64,000 bases of DNA from Physcomitrium patens (taxonomy: Eukaryota > Streptophyta > Bryopsida > Funariales > Funariaceae): NCBI RefSeq assembly GCF_000002425.4, contig NC_037270.1:7076098-7140097 (forward strand), in the 5' to 3' direction. The number at the start of each line of letters is the position of its first letter. Position 1 is the first letter of the stretch. A model generated the notes under the pieces. It had not been told where the DNA came from. It made no database searches and saw nothing but the letters and a program-made list of their open reading frames with translations. The translations under genes and the position numbers were made by a program. This document shows, in pieces, positions 10,990-23,765 of this stretch.

Positions 10990-13900
10990 ACAAAAGGAAT
11001 TGTATTTCTATTGTGGAGAGCCAAGCCATCAAATTAAGGGTTGTCAAAAACATCAAAATTCAATCATCAACAAAATAAGATGGCTTCACAATCTTTAGAC
11101 TCACCAAGTCAATAATGAGATAGAGCAGGAAAACAAGGCTCTTTAATAAAGGTGCCTAGGGTTAGTATTGGAAATAGCTACTATCTCTCATAAAAAAATC
11201 ACATGGCCTCAGACAACTATAAAAAGAGTCAATTGGTGCATGTAACAAGACTACTAAGAAGACAACTATGTCGAATCTTTGTGAATTGTGGCTCTATAAA
11301 AAATTATATTTCGACTAAACTTGTCGATCAATTTGGAATTAAAACTAAGGTAATCAAGAAAAGAAGTATATATCTTGTAGATGACCGAGATAACATATTA
11401 AGTAAGACATGTAAAGAAGAAACCTTGAGGTTGACTAATACTTACGTCCTAAGAGAGAGGTTCAAGGTAACAAAGTTAAGATATGATATTATCCTTAGTA
11501 TGCCATGGCTAGAGGTGGGAAATAAGTAAGTTTATTGGATAGTAAGAACAATCTCTTTCAAAGATGATAGACGTAAGATGAATCTTTATACCTCCGCATC
11601 AAGTGAAGAAAAAAAATCTACAACTAAAGATTTATAGGAATGACCTTTATGAAGAAGCAAATACAACATAAGCAACTACTATACATGGTGGTTTCAAATC
11701 TTACATCAATAGTGGGAAAGACAACCAAAGGAATAGAATGGATAGAACAACTCATATGAGAATATTGAGATGTCTTTTCAACAGACCTACTTAATGACAT
11801 GCCTCTTGATTGAGGTGCTCTCTTTCAAATAGAAATATTTTTTTGAGCCAAATGAGTAAGTCGACCAATTTATTGTCTAGTATCAAATAAATTTAAAAAT
11901 TTACAAAAAATATCAGATAAATTTTTAGAAAAGAACCTTATTTCAAAAAATACATCATGATAGGAAGCATCTGTATTCTTTGCACCCAAGAAGGATAGTA
12001 GACTTTGGCTTTGCATTGACTATTAAGGCCTCAATATGTAGGCTATTAAAAATACATATCCATTTTTATGCAAGGATAATCTTCTTGATCAACTTCAGAG
12101 TTTGATCTTTTTTAGCAAATTGGATCTTTAGAGTGGGTATTAGTAGATACATATTATAAGAAAAAATATTGAATAGATGATATTTTGTATGTACTATAGA
12201 CATTTCAAATGATTTATTTTATCTTTTAGCCTTACTAATGCTCCATCCTCTTCATGGATCACATAAATAGATTATTTTGGGACCTTTGAACAAGTATGTA
12301 ATTGTCTTCATTGATGATATCCTTGCATATAGTAAAATCTTTGAGGAGCATGAGTAATACCTACAAGAAGTATTGTGTTGGCTACAAAATAATCACTTCT
12401 ATTACAAGCAATCAAAATGTGAACTTTAGAAGTTGAAAGTCATTTTTTTTGAGGCATGTATTGTCCTCTAAAGGTATGCACATGGAACATGATAAGCTGA
12501 AAGTAGTGGAGGATTGGCTAATTCTCAAAGATGTTTATGAAGTTCACTCATTCTTAAGCCTTACTAGTTATTATTACTATTTTGTTTGGCAATTTTTGCA
12601 TATTGCTATTTCATTTACAAACCTATTGGAGAAAAGTGCCCCATTTGAATGAAAATTAGAGTAGAAAATTGCCTTTGATAGGTTGAAGGAGGCACTCAAT
12701 ACTACTTCAATATAGTAACTGTATGATTCCAACCCTCTTTATACACTTAACATTGATACTTTTGACTTTCTTATTGGAGCGGTCCTTCAAGAAGACTTTG
12801 GTAGGAACCTTCAACTTGTAATATATGAATCATGCAAGCTCAAAAGGACATAGCATCATTACTCTATATGTGATCAAGAGCAATTAGCGATTCTATATGC
12901 TACAAAGATGTAACAACACTATCTGTTGGGAAAGCATGTGGTTGTTTGGATTGACTATTGATCCTTGCTACATAATTTGTATTAAAAATTATGAAATTAC
13001 AACATCATTATTGAAAAGAATACTTGTAGCTTTTGGATATTCAACTTGAGTACAAGCAAGGATTATAACATATAATGCTATATAGCTTATTGTGGAGACC
13101 AAACTTCAAGGATGAATTAGAAAATAAGACAGAAGTTGTTATCATGAGTAGTATTATTTCAAACCTAATCAAAGAGAGAGAATGGAAATAAGCTATGCAT
13201 GGAGATGCTCATTTTAAGATAGTTAGTGATTAGCTGAAGTTGGATGATACACAATATGAAGATTACAGTCTTAGTGATGGATTGCTCTATTTTAAGAAAC
13301 GGATTTATGAACTTGACAATACTATACTCCGGATGTGCATACTTCAAGAGAGACATGACATCCCAATATCTAAAGATTTACAATGAGAAAAGATTCTAAA
13401 ATGGATCTCAAAGACATGGTTTTAGGCAAATTTTGGATCATGATGTTTTAGCTTTTGTACGCTCTTACAAGTCATGTCAATGTAATAAAGCATGAAACTC
13501 AATATCTCTTAGATTATCGTAACCAATTTCATTATTTATGACACTTTTGAAGTATACGACTTTGGATCTTATTGTGTATTTATCACAAATGCTCCAAAAT
13601 GATACTACAATTGCCATCTTTGAGGATCAATTTTGAAAGCAACTTAACTTAGTCGCTACATGCTTGGATATTGATGCCTCAATACTTACACGAGTTTTCT
13701 TTGATACTATCTTTTGTCTTCATGGATTATCTTGTATCATTATTTTAGATTAGTGTCCACGCTTCATGAGAAGCTTTTGGCAAGCCTTATTTAAGCTATT
13801 AGGCACACAACTTGCCATGTCTATAGCCTTCTATCTCCAAACAAATGAACAAATAGAATGTGCAAATGGGACCTTGAAAGATATGTTGTGGGCATTTGTG

Positions 13901-14560
13901 ATAGTTCATCATAATGATTGGGTTGAATACTTGACATCTTTGGAGTTTACTTACAATGATAGTATTTAAGGAAGTACTAGTTATTTACCATTTTTTTTTA
14001 ATACCAATCAGTATCCAATTATTCCAACAATTTTCCATTATTTCATTGACACCAACAACCTAACAATGGAAGAGTTTATACAATGGCTTACAATGGCTTT
14101 ATAAAAAGCACAATACCACTTCTTTACAGTATAGAATCAATAAAAATAATATGAAGATAACTACCAGTAATATAAAACCCTCCGAGATGGTGATCAGGTA
14201 TTATTTTCCAATGCCAATTTGCTACATCAAGCCAAATTCATAAACTAGAACCTTTGTGGATTGGACCTTTTTATATTTTTGTAGTAATTTTTCATGTTGC
14301 ATATTGCTTTGAGCTTCCCTCGTATATTTAGATCCATCTAGTCTTCTATATTTTGGAACTAAAGGAATTTTATATCGAATCAAAGCACTTTTTGGATTGA
14401 TAGCAACCACCACGAGTTGTAGTTGATGACCAATAAGAATATGAGGTGGACATCATTTTAGAACATTGCTATATTTGTGATAGCAGTGGACGTCCATAGC
14501 TTCAATATAAAGTTTTTTGGAAAAGGTTATCCTATCCACGATGCAATATGAAAACCTGCA
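10990..14560 (+). pseudogene. Broken gag-pol of element C
   Basis: In order: a CCHC-like knuckle near 11010-11055 (YCGEPSHQIKGC, first Cys lost); protease at 11203-11529 (NCGS where DCGS/DSGA is expected, then YDIILSMPWL); an RT palm near 12290-12360 (FIDDILAYSK, the catalytic pair retained) and thumb at 12449-12652; RNase H (about 12720-12970, QLAILYATK); integrase with a QTNEQIECANGTL segment at 13766-13969; and a chromodomain-like end near 14425-14545 (YEVDIILEH). Stops and frameshifts are frequent throughout. Confidence 0.75.
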
Positions 14561-14620
14561 CAGAACCTCAACTATTACCAAGAGATAATTTGGAAATATC
14601 ACTGGAAATAAAACAAGGAC

Positions 14621-15230
14621 ATTCAGCATTAGTAGAGAGGGGTTAATTGTAATAGGATATAGATAAGATATTTATATTATTGGCACATATGAAAAGATAG
14701 TTGAAACTATATTTGAGAAGTTATGAAAGTTTTTAGAATTAAGGCTAGATTAGTGGACAATATAGGATCCATTGTAGAACATTCTAAAAAGAGCCTAGGG
14801 CAGTTATTTAGGTGGGATCTACTATAAAACCTTCTAGAAGAAATTTAGGACAGTAATCTAAGTGACATCCATCAATTAGAAATATTCTAGAAGGAATTTA
14901 TGATGATTATATAAGTGGGATCCATCATTTAGCAATATTTTAGAAAGTCTAAGGTAATAGAATATATATAAATAGGACTAATTAGGATCCTTTGGACATT
15001 TGGTGAAGTATAGCTTTGGATCTTCTTTCTTAATAAAGTTTGGTTTTACATCTTCTTATTCAATTCTATTTTGTTCTATTTTTATTTTTATAATTTTTTC
15101 TTTTGTGTCTTATTCAATTTAATTTTATTCAATTTTGTTGTGATCCATTTTATCCTATTTTGTAATGAGGTTTTATGTTGCTATGGACTAGAAGAGTCTT
15201 AGACTCTCAAGATATACTAGCCCTATTTCA
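14621..15230 (+). repeat. Polypurine tract and 3' LTR of element C (truncated)
   Basis: The purine run TAGAGAGGGG ends just before TGTAATAGGATATAG, which I take as the LTR start (14648). The region has internal near-repeats around ATTCTAGAAGGAATTT-like phrases and a TATATAAATAG TATA-like box near 14962. No second copy is in the window, so the LTR call rests on position after the polyprotein. Confidence 0.55.
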
Positions 15231-17700
15231 GCATCAAAGAAAGAGATGAATGAAAGATTTTTTTTTGAACTAGGTATGAATATTTTAAATATAATGTCAT
15301 GCATTTTTGACTCTTGAATGCACCAACTACTTTTCAACATTTTATAAATGACGTTTTTTATGAAATTTTTTTGTTATTTTTTATTTAGATGACATTCTAA
15401 TCTATTCTGAAAATACAAAATAATATGAACTTCATATTTGTCATATGTTACATAAACTTAAAGATGTAGGATTATATGCTAAGATCGACAAGTATATATT
15501 CCACATTACTCAAGTTGACTTATTAAGATACATCATTTCAACAAAAGACTAGTAATAGATCTAAAATAGATTTAGACTATCATATATTAGAAGATTCTAA
15601 AAACAATAAGAGATATAAAATTCTTTTTGGGCTTTGCTAATTACTACCAAATCTTCATCAAGAACTTTTTTTCAAGTTCCAGCTATACTTACAAGTTTGA
15701 CTTATAAAGATAAATTTGAGTAGAGTAAAAAAAATTAAAGTATAGTTTGATGCCTTGAAGAAGGAATTTACTTCTACACCAATCTTGTATTGCATTAACT
15801 TTTTAAGATATTTTTCATAGAAATAGATGCATCAAAACTTGCCTTGGATGCAATATTGTCATAAATGGGAGAAAATAACAAACTCCATCCAATAGCTTTT
15901 TATTCCAAATTATTTTTAGTAATAGATATCAATTAAAAAATCTACAACAAAGAACTTCTTATAATTATGGATTCTTTTAAAAAATGGCATCATTATCTAA
16001 AAAGTACTTCTAGTCCAATTTTTATGTATATAAATCACAAGAACTTCAAATACTTCATGTCAATGTAAGTGTTGAATCATTGCCAAATTCATTGAAGCAT
16101 GTCATTATTAAGATTTGACTTCAAGATCACATATTAATTTAGAAAATAATAAGGTTTTTTAAATGTACTTTTTAGATATTTTCATCATGTATCAAAAGAA
16201 AGAAATGTAGCTTTTAATGAAGAATCATCTTTAAGTCTAAGCAATTTCATCTTTGAACCATAAAATCAATATTGATTATTGATTGAACATTTTTCAAACA
16301 AATTTAATGAAGTATATCCTTTGATCATCTTATTCATAATATTAAGAATAATTCTTTTAAGTCTTATGATACTTCCAAGTTCAAGTTTAAGAACAACCTA
16401 CTTTATTTTAAAAGTCACCTATATGTTTCAAAAAGAGAAGCTAATTTATGCATTCTTCAAGCTTATCACAACTTTTCAATAGTAAGATATTTAAGATACA
16501 ATAAGATTTTTGAACTTATATTTAAAGATTTTTAGTCGTCACAAATATAGAAGGTTATAAAAGAGTTTATACAGTCATGTGACATTTGTTTAAAGTCAAA
16601 AATTCTTCATCATTGATCTTGTAGACTTCTTCAACCAATACCTATATCAAAACAACCATGGTCTTCTATTTTTATGGATTTTATTATAGATCTTCCAAGT
16701 TCAAGTTCATATGATTTTATATTTATGATTGTAGATTGTTTCACTAAAATACTATATTTGTATCATGTATAAAATCTATTTCAAATAAAGAAATAACTAA
16801 GTTTTTCTTTGATAACATCTATTGCTATTATGAATTGCTAAAAGATATTCTATCAAATAGAAGGACATAATTTGTAATTAAATTTTAAAGAATAATTTTT
16901 AAGATATTGAAAGTGAATATAAAACTCTCTTTTGCCTTTGATCCTCAAACTAATAGACAAATAAAATAAATGAATTAAGTTTTGAAATAGTATTTGAAGT
17001 GTACCATCAACTATCATGAAGATGATTGAATATCACTTTTGCCATTGGCAGAGTTTATGTAAAATAATTTGTTACATTCTTTTATTCAACAAACACATTT
17101 TTTTACCAATTATTGATATCATCCACAACTTGATACTTTTAACTTTTCAAAAATTGATAATCATGTAGCAAAAGATTTCATAAATCTTTTATCAAAGCTA
17201 CATGTAACAATGAAGGTGCAATTAAAGAAAGCTCAAAAACAACAAAAGATCAATATGGATGCCTATCACAAGGAATAATCACAATTCAATGTGGATAATA
17301 AGGTCCAATTATTTTGTCACAATATCAAGACTATTTATCCTTGTGACAAGTTGGACTATTATAGGCTTGGACACTTTCTTATTTGTGAACAAGTCAATCC
17401 TATTACTTATTAATTATATCTATCAAAGTTAATGAAGATCTATCTCATATTTTAGATGTCTCTTTTTGAGCCATATAAAATAGGGATTATCTTGGAAAGA
17501 AGACAAATGCTATTTCTTTCTATAGAAGAAGATAATAATCAAAAGTTTGAAGTAGAAGAAGTCTTAGATTCAAGGTGGCACTAAAATAGATTGGAATATC
17601 TTGTTCATTGGCATGGATATGATATTAGTGAATGTATATGGGAGTCAACAAAAAATCTTGCAAATGTAGTAAAGAAGGTTGAGACATTTCATTGATGACA
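15231..17700 (+). pseudogene. Broken partial pol of element F
   Basis: The RT palm keeps YLDDILIYS (near 15382). It is followed by RNase H fragments, integrase (HHCC remnants near 16480-16600, then HPQTxxQ-like sequence near 16940) and a chromodomain (17545-17690, VEEVLDSRWH and EYLVHWHGYDIS). Many stops are present. The best-preserved chromodomain of the window is here. Confidence 0.8.
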
Positions 17701-17775
17701 TCTATTAAAGCGAAGATGAAGAAAAATAAGATCTATAAAAGATAATGATCATTGCTCGTAAAACTTGTCTTTCAA

Positions 17776-18264
17776 AAGGGAAAGAGGCTAATGTCATGGA
17801 TATAAATATTTATTCCAATTTTTTTTCTATATGATTAAATAGAAGTAAAAATAAATAAATTTTATAATATATTTTAGAAAATCTTCCTAGAAGCTTCATA
17901 GATGTGGTTTTGACTTTATACATGTTTGTAGTTGATTGGTAGGTTAGAAATTTGGTCAACAATTTAACTATGTATCATATATATTGATAGCTTGTAGAAT
18001 AAGCTAATTATATGGTGGACAAATAAAAAACTTATCTTGCAAGTAAAGATATGCATTTTACAAAATCAACACATATTGAAGGTCCTATAGAACATTGCCA
18101 CATAGCTCCTAATTAGATAGTATATATATGGAGGCAAGAGTGAAGCCTTTTTCACTCTTGTTAATGCCTTTCTAGGTCTTATCTTTGTTTCAAGACTTTT
18201 TAGTCTTTTCAAGTGAGATAAGAATGTATTGAATTTTTTTACTTTGAAATTCATGTCTTTGATA
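17776..18264 (+). repeat. Polypurine tract and 3' LTR of element F
   Basis: The purine run AAAGGGAAAGAGG precedes TGTCATGGATATAAAT (LTR start 17792, the least mutated start in the window). The LTR ends CTTTGATA at 18264. TATATATATGG and the hairpin CAAGAGTGAAG...TTCACTCTTG lie near 18120-18160. Confidence 0.85.
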
Positions 18265-20860
18265 ACAAATCCTATAAAAAATAGCATTCATGCAATAACA
18301 TGAAAAAACAACTTAATAAAATATTTTTTAGAAAATGAGACAACACATGAATTATAAACATAAGTGATATTAGATTGAGACAATTTACACTCTTTGCTAC
18401 TAATCATAGAAACTCTAATTTGCAAGGTTTTGCTGGCCTAGGAGGAGCTTGTTGAGCAAATGAAGGCGTGTTTTTTCACGTTGGATTCTGCAAGTTCAGC
18501 CATGTAAACGAAGGAACCCAATTGTAGATTGCTGAGAGATGTAACGTCGGAGCACTTTGTCCGAGAGCTTCTACTCAACACTCCCAATGGCAAAAGTGGG
18601 ATATGAGTAGGCTTTCTTACCAGCTTCAAGATACGCGATTGAGGAACATAGAGCTACTCCTACTGGTGTTATTTGCCAGTAGAAGCGAAGGGACCTGAGC
18701 ATTGCAATCGCCCCTGTAACGTTGTCGATCTTTGGTGAACTAGACTTGCTTCGACAGGAATGCTGTGAAGTCGAAGATGTTCCTCAAATCCCACAGGTAG
18801 ATTGCCACCATGGCTGGAGTTGTATGATCCATCGGTCGGCACAAAGCATGAGTGCAGAGAATCATGTTTTACTGTAGCTTTTGACGATGTGATTTTGTGT
18901 GCCTTAAGTCTGGTAGTTGGAGTATCGGAAATGACTGAGTTAAGCCAATAATGCAACACAATTCAAGCAGGAAGGATCACGTGAAATGATTCACGCTGCC
19001 GTAGCGACATGAAATCGCAAGCGAGCGGCAGAGCTCAGGTCAAGTGGATAGAAATCCAATGTAAGTCGCCGAGGATCCAACACTATGTTGTTAACCTTAA
19101 ATTTGGTACCATCATGCATGGTCGGCTTTTCCAATCATCCAAAACTCAGTTCACGTTTTGCATACAAGACAGCCTCAAGGTTGCCAGTTGTTTGTTGTTA
19201 TAAACAAAATGATACGACATAGAAGCGAAGACTAGGGTTTACCATTGTGTGCTGCGCTTGTCTCGGCATTCTCATCATCTTACACATCGAATTCATGTGG
19301 GTACTGACTACTACGAGTTCGTTTGTCCTAAGATCCATCCATGTACGTTGGCGGGACAGAGGCTGCACTCTTGAAAGGTCCGAGAAAATACCCTATTGCG
19401 AAGATGGAGCTTTTTTAAGGTTCGGATTTGGTCCACCATTTTCCAGCACATCAAAGCCATACCGGAAAATGTGAAGTTACACAGATGTCAAGTACTGTAC
19501 CGAAATCACACAATTGGAGTGCTCTTCTTCTAGATGGACGCGCGAGGGGAAGAAAACAACGGCAGAGTTCAGGTGAAGGCATGGAGATCAATAAGATATC
19601 GTTCCTAGTCATGCAATCCTACTCTTCGCCGGCCAAGCATTATACGCCATTATTTTAAGCCTGTGCATGCACTATGTGCGAGGCACGCTGCTTTCTAGCA
19701 GTTGGACACGTGCGATTCACTAGAAATCAGATTCTTTATACCACATGTGGGTGCCTTTCGTCACAATCTGATGGTAATCAACGTGTTGCGTATTCCAACA
19801 TTTCACGAATAGCAACGAATTACACTGTAGCCCATCAATTTGGATGTCATTGAGAGGTGGGAGCGATGTGACGTGGTCTGCAAACTGAGCAGTGCACGAT
19901 TTTTTGGTGGAGCGGATGAGGGAGGGGAATGCGTGAAAGCAATGGATGTTTGAGAAGAGGGCGAAGGAATACTATGGCGATGATGAACTGTACGCGAGTG
20001 GACTTACGGATATGCTCTGAAGTGCTGGAGCGGGTGGGAGGAAGAAGTAGGTGGGTCTGGATGTGAGGTGTAGGGTTCAGGCCGTCGAAATGGATTTCAG
20101 GATTAGCGGGATTGAACAAGGTGTGTGACGATTCTTCGTGTCGCTTTGCATTTTAAACAGTTTAGGAGATTACCAATCAGTCTAAGCCTTTTTCGTGGAA
20201 GACGTGGTCAATCGTGGATTGACCTAGTTATTCCTCTTCGTCAGAGTTTCGCTAGCATTGTTGGCAAGTCTGTCACAGTGAAAGATTCTGCACTGCGAGG
20301 TGGGAACTCATCCTCCACTCCATCTCTGCTACCTCTTTCGGATTCATGGGAAGAATAAGTTTTGTCTATGTCAGGCTTGTTGGGCGTCTCGACATGCTCC
20401 GACACGGTTTGAGTGGAGAACAATGCCGTCAGGAATGAGTCGGCGTCCATTTCTTCACACCGATTTCGGAAGCCAGGTCTTGGGTTCCTCAACTGATAGC
20501 CGCTGGCATGGGTTGGCCCTAGTTTACATTATGACCATGTAGGAATTCCAGTTTGGTTACAGGCTGGGAGCTGGTTGGAGATGCGTTGAAAAATATTAAA
20601 GATAGCTGTGCGTCAATCGTGGTTCATGGCACAATAATTCTGGAATGGACCCCGCGTTTGATGTCACACTGGTGAGTCACAGCCCAGATACCAAGGTCAA
20701 CGGGTCGTAAAGGGGCTTTTTCTTCATCTTGTGAGTTGTACTCGCTTCTGCAGGCGAAACATGTCTTCCCGTCACTTACTTCGGCATAATTAAGCACAAG
20801 CTTCCGAAGCTGGAGCGTATTGCGATGCGCTTATCATCAGTTAGTGTTGATATTTGTTGC
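18265..20860. other. Intergenic upstream region of IRX14, no gene recognised
   Basis: The composition changes to moderate GC with normal CpG compared with the retroelements. Several 60-96 codon frames occur on both strands without recognisable domains. Two CACGTG G-box palindromes occur (18978-18983 and 19707-19712). The 5' UTR, promoter and possibly a 5' UTR intron of the IRX14 gene should lie in the right half. Confidence 0.5.
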
Positions 20861-20921
20861 AGGTTAGCCCAGTTTCTGTCTCCATAGATGGTGCCATTTG
20901 AGCGAGTCGAAGCACACAAAC
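20861..20921 (+). promoter_or_regulatory. IRX14 leader: possible 3' splice site and overlapping upstream ORF
   Basis: A pyrimidine-rich stretch ending TTTGTTGCAG (to 20862) is a good acceptor for a 5' UTR intron. An out-of-frame ATG at 20888 opens a frame of roughly 40 codons that runs over the IRX14 start. If it is in the mRNA it could reduce IRX14 translation. Transcript ends are unknown. Confidence 0.4.
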
Positions 20922-22467
20922 ATGAAGACGAAGCTGAGGACTATTTCGATAACCGACGGTGGCCCGCCACAACAGTTGAACGAATCTCGCTTCAAATACG
21001 TCTCTGCTTGTAGGATTATTCTGCAATTCGTATTTTGTATCGCAAGTATTATTCTTGGTTTCCGAACTTCAGAGGAAATCTCCCTCGTAGTGTTTCAATT
21101 TCGCCATGTGGAAGACGCACTTAGCTTTAACTGGTTCGATCGAGGGTCCAGACGCGTCGTGGGCTTAACCGTAGCGAAGGGCGTCAGTGACCTGAGCTTA
21201 TCAGGCTCCTCGGATTCTTTGGTAGAGCCAGAGGAGGCGACATTTAGTAGCTTGCCACATCTAGATGCAAGGCTTCCTGGGCCGTTAGCTGGCTCGGTGA
21301 AGCCCACAAATTGGTCGACGAGCACAGGGGTTCAAGTGGGTCGCCACAAGATATTGATACGGGAATGGCCGCACCCAGACCCCGTAGAAACGATGAAGGC
21401 ACACAATTTGATCGCAAGGGTGCAGCTGGAACAGGAGCGGTTGCACGGCGTCCCAAACTGGAAACCGGTGATTGTGATTACACCTACGTATGATCGCATG
21501 TTCCAGGCCGTGTACTTGACAGGTGCCCTAGCTCTACACCATTTTGCCTTGTGCCAGATTACATCCTGAATGCTTTCTACGATTTCAACTGGCACTCTGA
21601 GAGGTCTAGAAATGTTGAAAGAGTGTGGTTGATTTGGCAGGCTTGATGCACACATTGTCCCTCGTTCGGGGCCCAGTAACGTGGATTGTCATAGAAGCAG
21701 GGGGGAAAACGTCGAGAACAGCAGACCTGCTTGCTCAAGCTCGTGTAGATAATGTAGTCCATTTGGAACACTCTAAATCCATGCCAGTATACTTCGAATC
21801 CCGTTGGATCATGGAGTCTCATCTAAGAGTCGAAGCACTGAGATTTGTGAGGAAGAAGAAGCTGGAGGGTGTCGTCGTCTTTGCCGATGATAGTAATGTT
21901 TACAGTATGGAATTTTTCAACTTAATACAGAAGGTGGAGTGGGTGGGCGTTCTTCCACTGGGCGTGCTCGGTTATGCTGGATTTCAAGACACCAGCAAGA
22001 AAAAAAGGAGGAGAAGAGGTAGTTTGTTGCTCGGCGTTGTTCACAAAGGGCAAGTTCCTCCCAAGCTTGATCTCCAAGTCCAGACGCTTACCCGAAACTT
22101 GGACGGGGCTCTTCATGGCTGGCACGCACACAGACCTCTACCGTTAGATTGGGACTCAGGGAAAGGATCCACAGTGTTAGACGATAGGTTGCAATGGGCA
22201 GGTTTTGTATTGAATGCACGAGCAGTTTGGGCACCAGAGACTGTGCGACCACAATGGCTGAAAGGATGGCAGGATTGGGCTCGGTTGGAAGAAGGTGTGT
22301 ATCTTGACTTGAGATCCATCTTCAACGACGAAACTCATGTAGAGCCGCTTGCGGAGAACAACATTGTGCGGCATTGGTGGATCCGAGCAGAAGGCCGTCC
22401 AGACTTCAAGTATCCCTCTAGGCGAGGGTTTGTTTTCTGGCTCTCATCCGCAGCTTTCGTGTTGTAA
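20922..22467 (+). CDS. IRX14: Probable beta-1,4-xylosyltransferase IRX14 (GT43), two exons
   Basis: Exons 20922-21522 and 21641-22467 are joined over a 118-bp GT-AG intron, giving 475 residues. The splice restores YLTG/LMHTLSLV, which is continuous in the family. The ATG at 20922 is the first in frame after a stop at 20865. It gives a short basic cytosolic N-terminus, one membrane anchor (about residues 30-47, ILQFVFCIASIILGF) and a Golgi-lumenal domain: a type II topology. The IRX14 signature REWPHPDPVETMKAHNLIARVQ precedes the GT43 fold (VIVITPTY at about 183). The metal/sugar-nucleotide motif FADDSN is at 281-286, and LQWAGFVLNAR is in the acceptor half. In Arabidopsis, IRX14 works with IRX9 and IRX10 to elongate the xylan backbone from UDP-xylose. 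FADDSN and the PHP signature favour IRX14 over IRX9. The protein ends about 20 residues after the conserved RAEGRPDFKYP, shorter than angiosperm homologues, so a missed 3' exon is possible. Confidence 0.88.
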
Positions 22468-23697
22468 AGAGTGTCAGACTGTGCCGAAAACTTTGACTTC
22501 ATTTTCCTAGCAAGTGCACTTGTCACCGTAAAATTCACTAGAAAATGACAGCTACAGAACGAGAAGAGAGGGCAATGTATGTTGTTTACAACCAATGTGT
22601 CTATCACTCCACTTTCAGTGGTTTAAATCTGAGTATTATATCATCCATACTACTATGTTATGTTGAAGTTATGTTTCTTCAGAATAGCATGGCTTACGGT
22701 TGAAACTTTGCTTGTCAGGTGGGCTTTCGATTCTCAACCACAGATTGTGTTGCCTGCAAGGAGCACTCCATGGCGTGAAGTGGACACTAGTGGCAAATCT
22801 GCAGCTCGGCAGGAGAAATCCACGCCTTCAGTATGAAGGTCAGATGTATGCAGAAGAAAATTTCATGGATATGGCTACACCTAGAAGCATAAGTATCCTA
22901 GTTTGATGTGACGTGGTGGATTGATGCTTCTTTTAAACCAAGGTTCTTGCGGATTTTGTCTTCTTGTGGGCTGAATTTTCGCCCACATATTGTTTGTAGA
23001 TTGATTGTAGTTAACATATTCAGCAGAAAATCGTAGTATGGATGATATAATACTCAGATTTAAACCACTGAAAGGCGAGAATATATTACCTGTATCAATA
23101 GCTGATTACGCTTGCAAAAGATAGTGATTGCTAGATGTTGCAGCAAACGAATAGATCTATAAAGCTAAGTCTGAACACACTGACTAAGGAGCTGTAGGAT
23201 ACTTTTGTTGTAGTTCCATCTTCTGTAGGTTGCACAACATTTGAGGCCTACAGGTGAGAAGTGCACAGAATGTCACAAATCACCTTATGATGTACTTATC
23301 ATTCTTTTTAAAAATCTCCGCTCAAATAGTTGTACTACGTTAAATATCAGTGATGATTAAAACAGTACGACTTGAAAATTGCTTGTTGCTATGACAAAAG
23401 CAATTGATAACAGTATTGCCACCCAGGTTGAACCTACACCTGTGCCAAATATGAACTGGCAATTTAGTGATGAAGCTTGTGGGGTGGTTCATGACCTAAC
23501 TCGGTAGTAACCATTAGGCCGGTTTATGACTGTATTTACATGAGGAGTTGATTTGGATATTGTGATACAAGCGCTTCAAGCTGTACGAAGAGGAATCAAG
23601 TTGAAAATCTACACTACAAACCGACCCCTGGAGTTCAATTCAAAAGACAGACAAACGTGATGTATTTATGCAGATTTTCCTCTCAAATTTTCAGTAT
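22468..23697. other. IRX14 3' flank
   Basis: Apart from the inverted repeat, no gene is recognised. A 68-codon plus-strand frame at 22700-22906 lies within the inverted-repeat interior and has no recognisable domain. Confidence 0.4.
22612..23074. repeat. 42-bp perfect inverted repeat enclosing 379 bp
   Basis: Arms 22612-22653 and 23033-23074 are perfect reverse complements (CTTTCAGTGGTTTAAATCTG... and its complement), separated by 379 bp. There is no obvious direct duplication next to the arms. This could be a non-autonomous TIR element (MITE-like) or a local inverted duplication. It lies 145 bp downstream of the IRX14 stop, possibly within its 3' UTR. Confidence 0.7.
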
Positions 23698-23736
<39 letters not shown>

Positions 23737-23765
23737 TTGTGAATGTGTGTATATGTATGTATATA
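23698..23765. repeat. AT/GT microsatellite
   Basis: An uninterrupted (AT)n run passes into (GT)n and then mixed GTATAT units. Simple-sequence repeat at the right edge of the gene island. Confidence 0.95.

Larger units (their letters stand above)
10809..15230 (+). mobile_element. Element C: second Ty3/gypsy family, degenerate, plus strand
   Basis: It contains gag zinc knuckle, protease, RT, RNase H, integrase and a chromodomain-like tail in gypsy order, then a polypurine tract and a 3' LTR-like region. The 5' LTR is not recognisable: Z copy 1 abuts the 5' side. The 3' LTR is cut at 15230 by the start of element F. Its protein motifs and LTR differ from the family of elements A and B. Confidence 0.75.
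15231..18264 (+). mobile_element. Element F: 5'-truncated family-1 chromovirus
   Basis: It begins abruptly inside RT (GCATCAAAGAAAGAGATGAATG, as at 42500 in element B). It continues through RNase H, integrase and chromodomain to a 3' LTR (17792-18264). LTR, gag and protease on the 5' side are missing. Confidence 0.85.

Noticed and set aside
18438..18629. Minus-strand frame with FVYMAELAE, reminiscent of the 14-3-3 N-terminus
   Set aside because: Only about nine residues fit. The sequence after it is unrelated, there is no downstream 14-3-3 sequence, and no splice pattern rescues it. Treated as chance.
18669..20492. Several 60-96 codon frames on both strands upstream of IRX14
   Set aside because: They overlap on opposite strands and show no domain. 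Length alone is expected in moderate-GC sequence.
21244..22374. Minus-strand frames opposite IRX14
   Set aside because: Shadows of the GT43 exons on the other strand.
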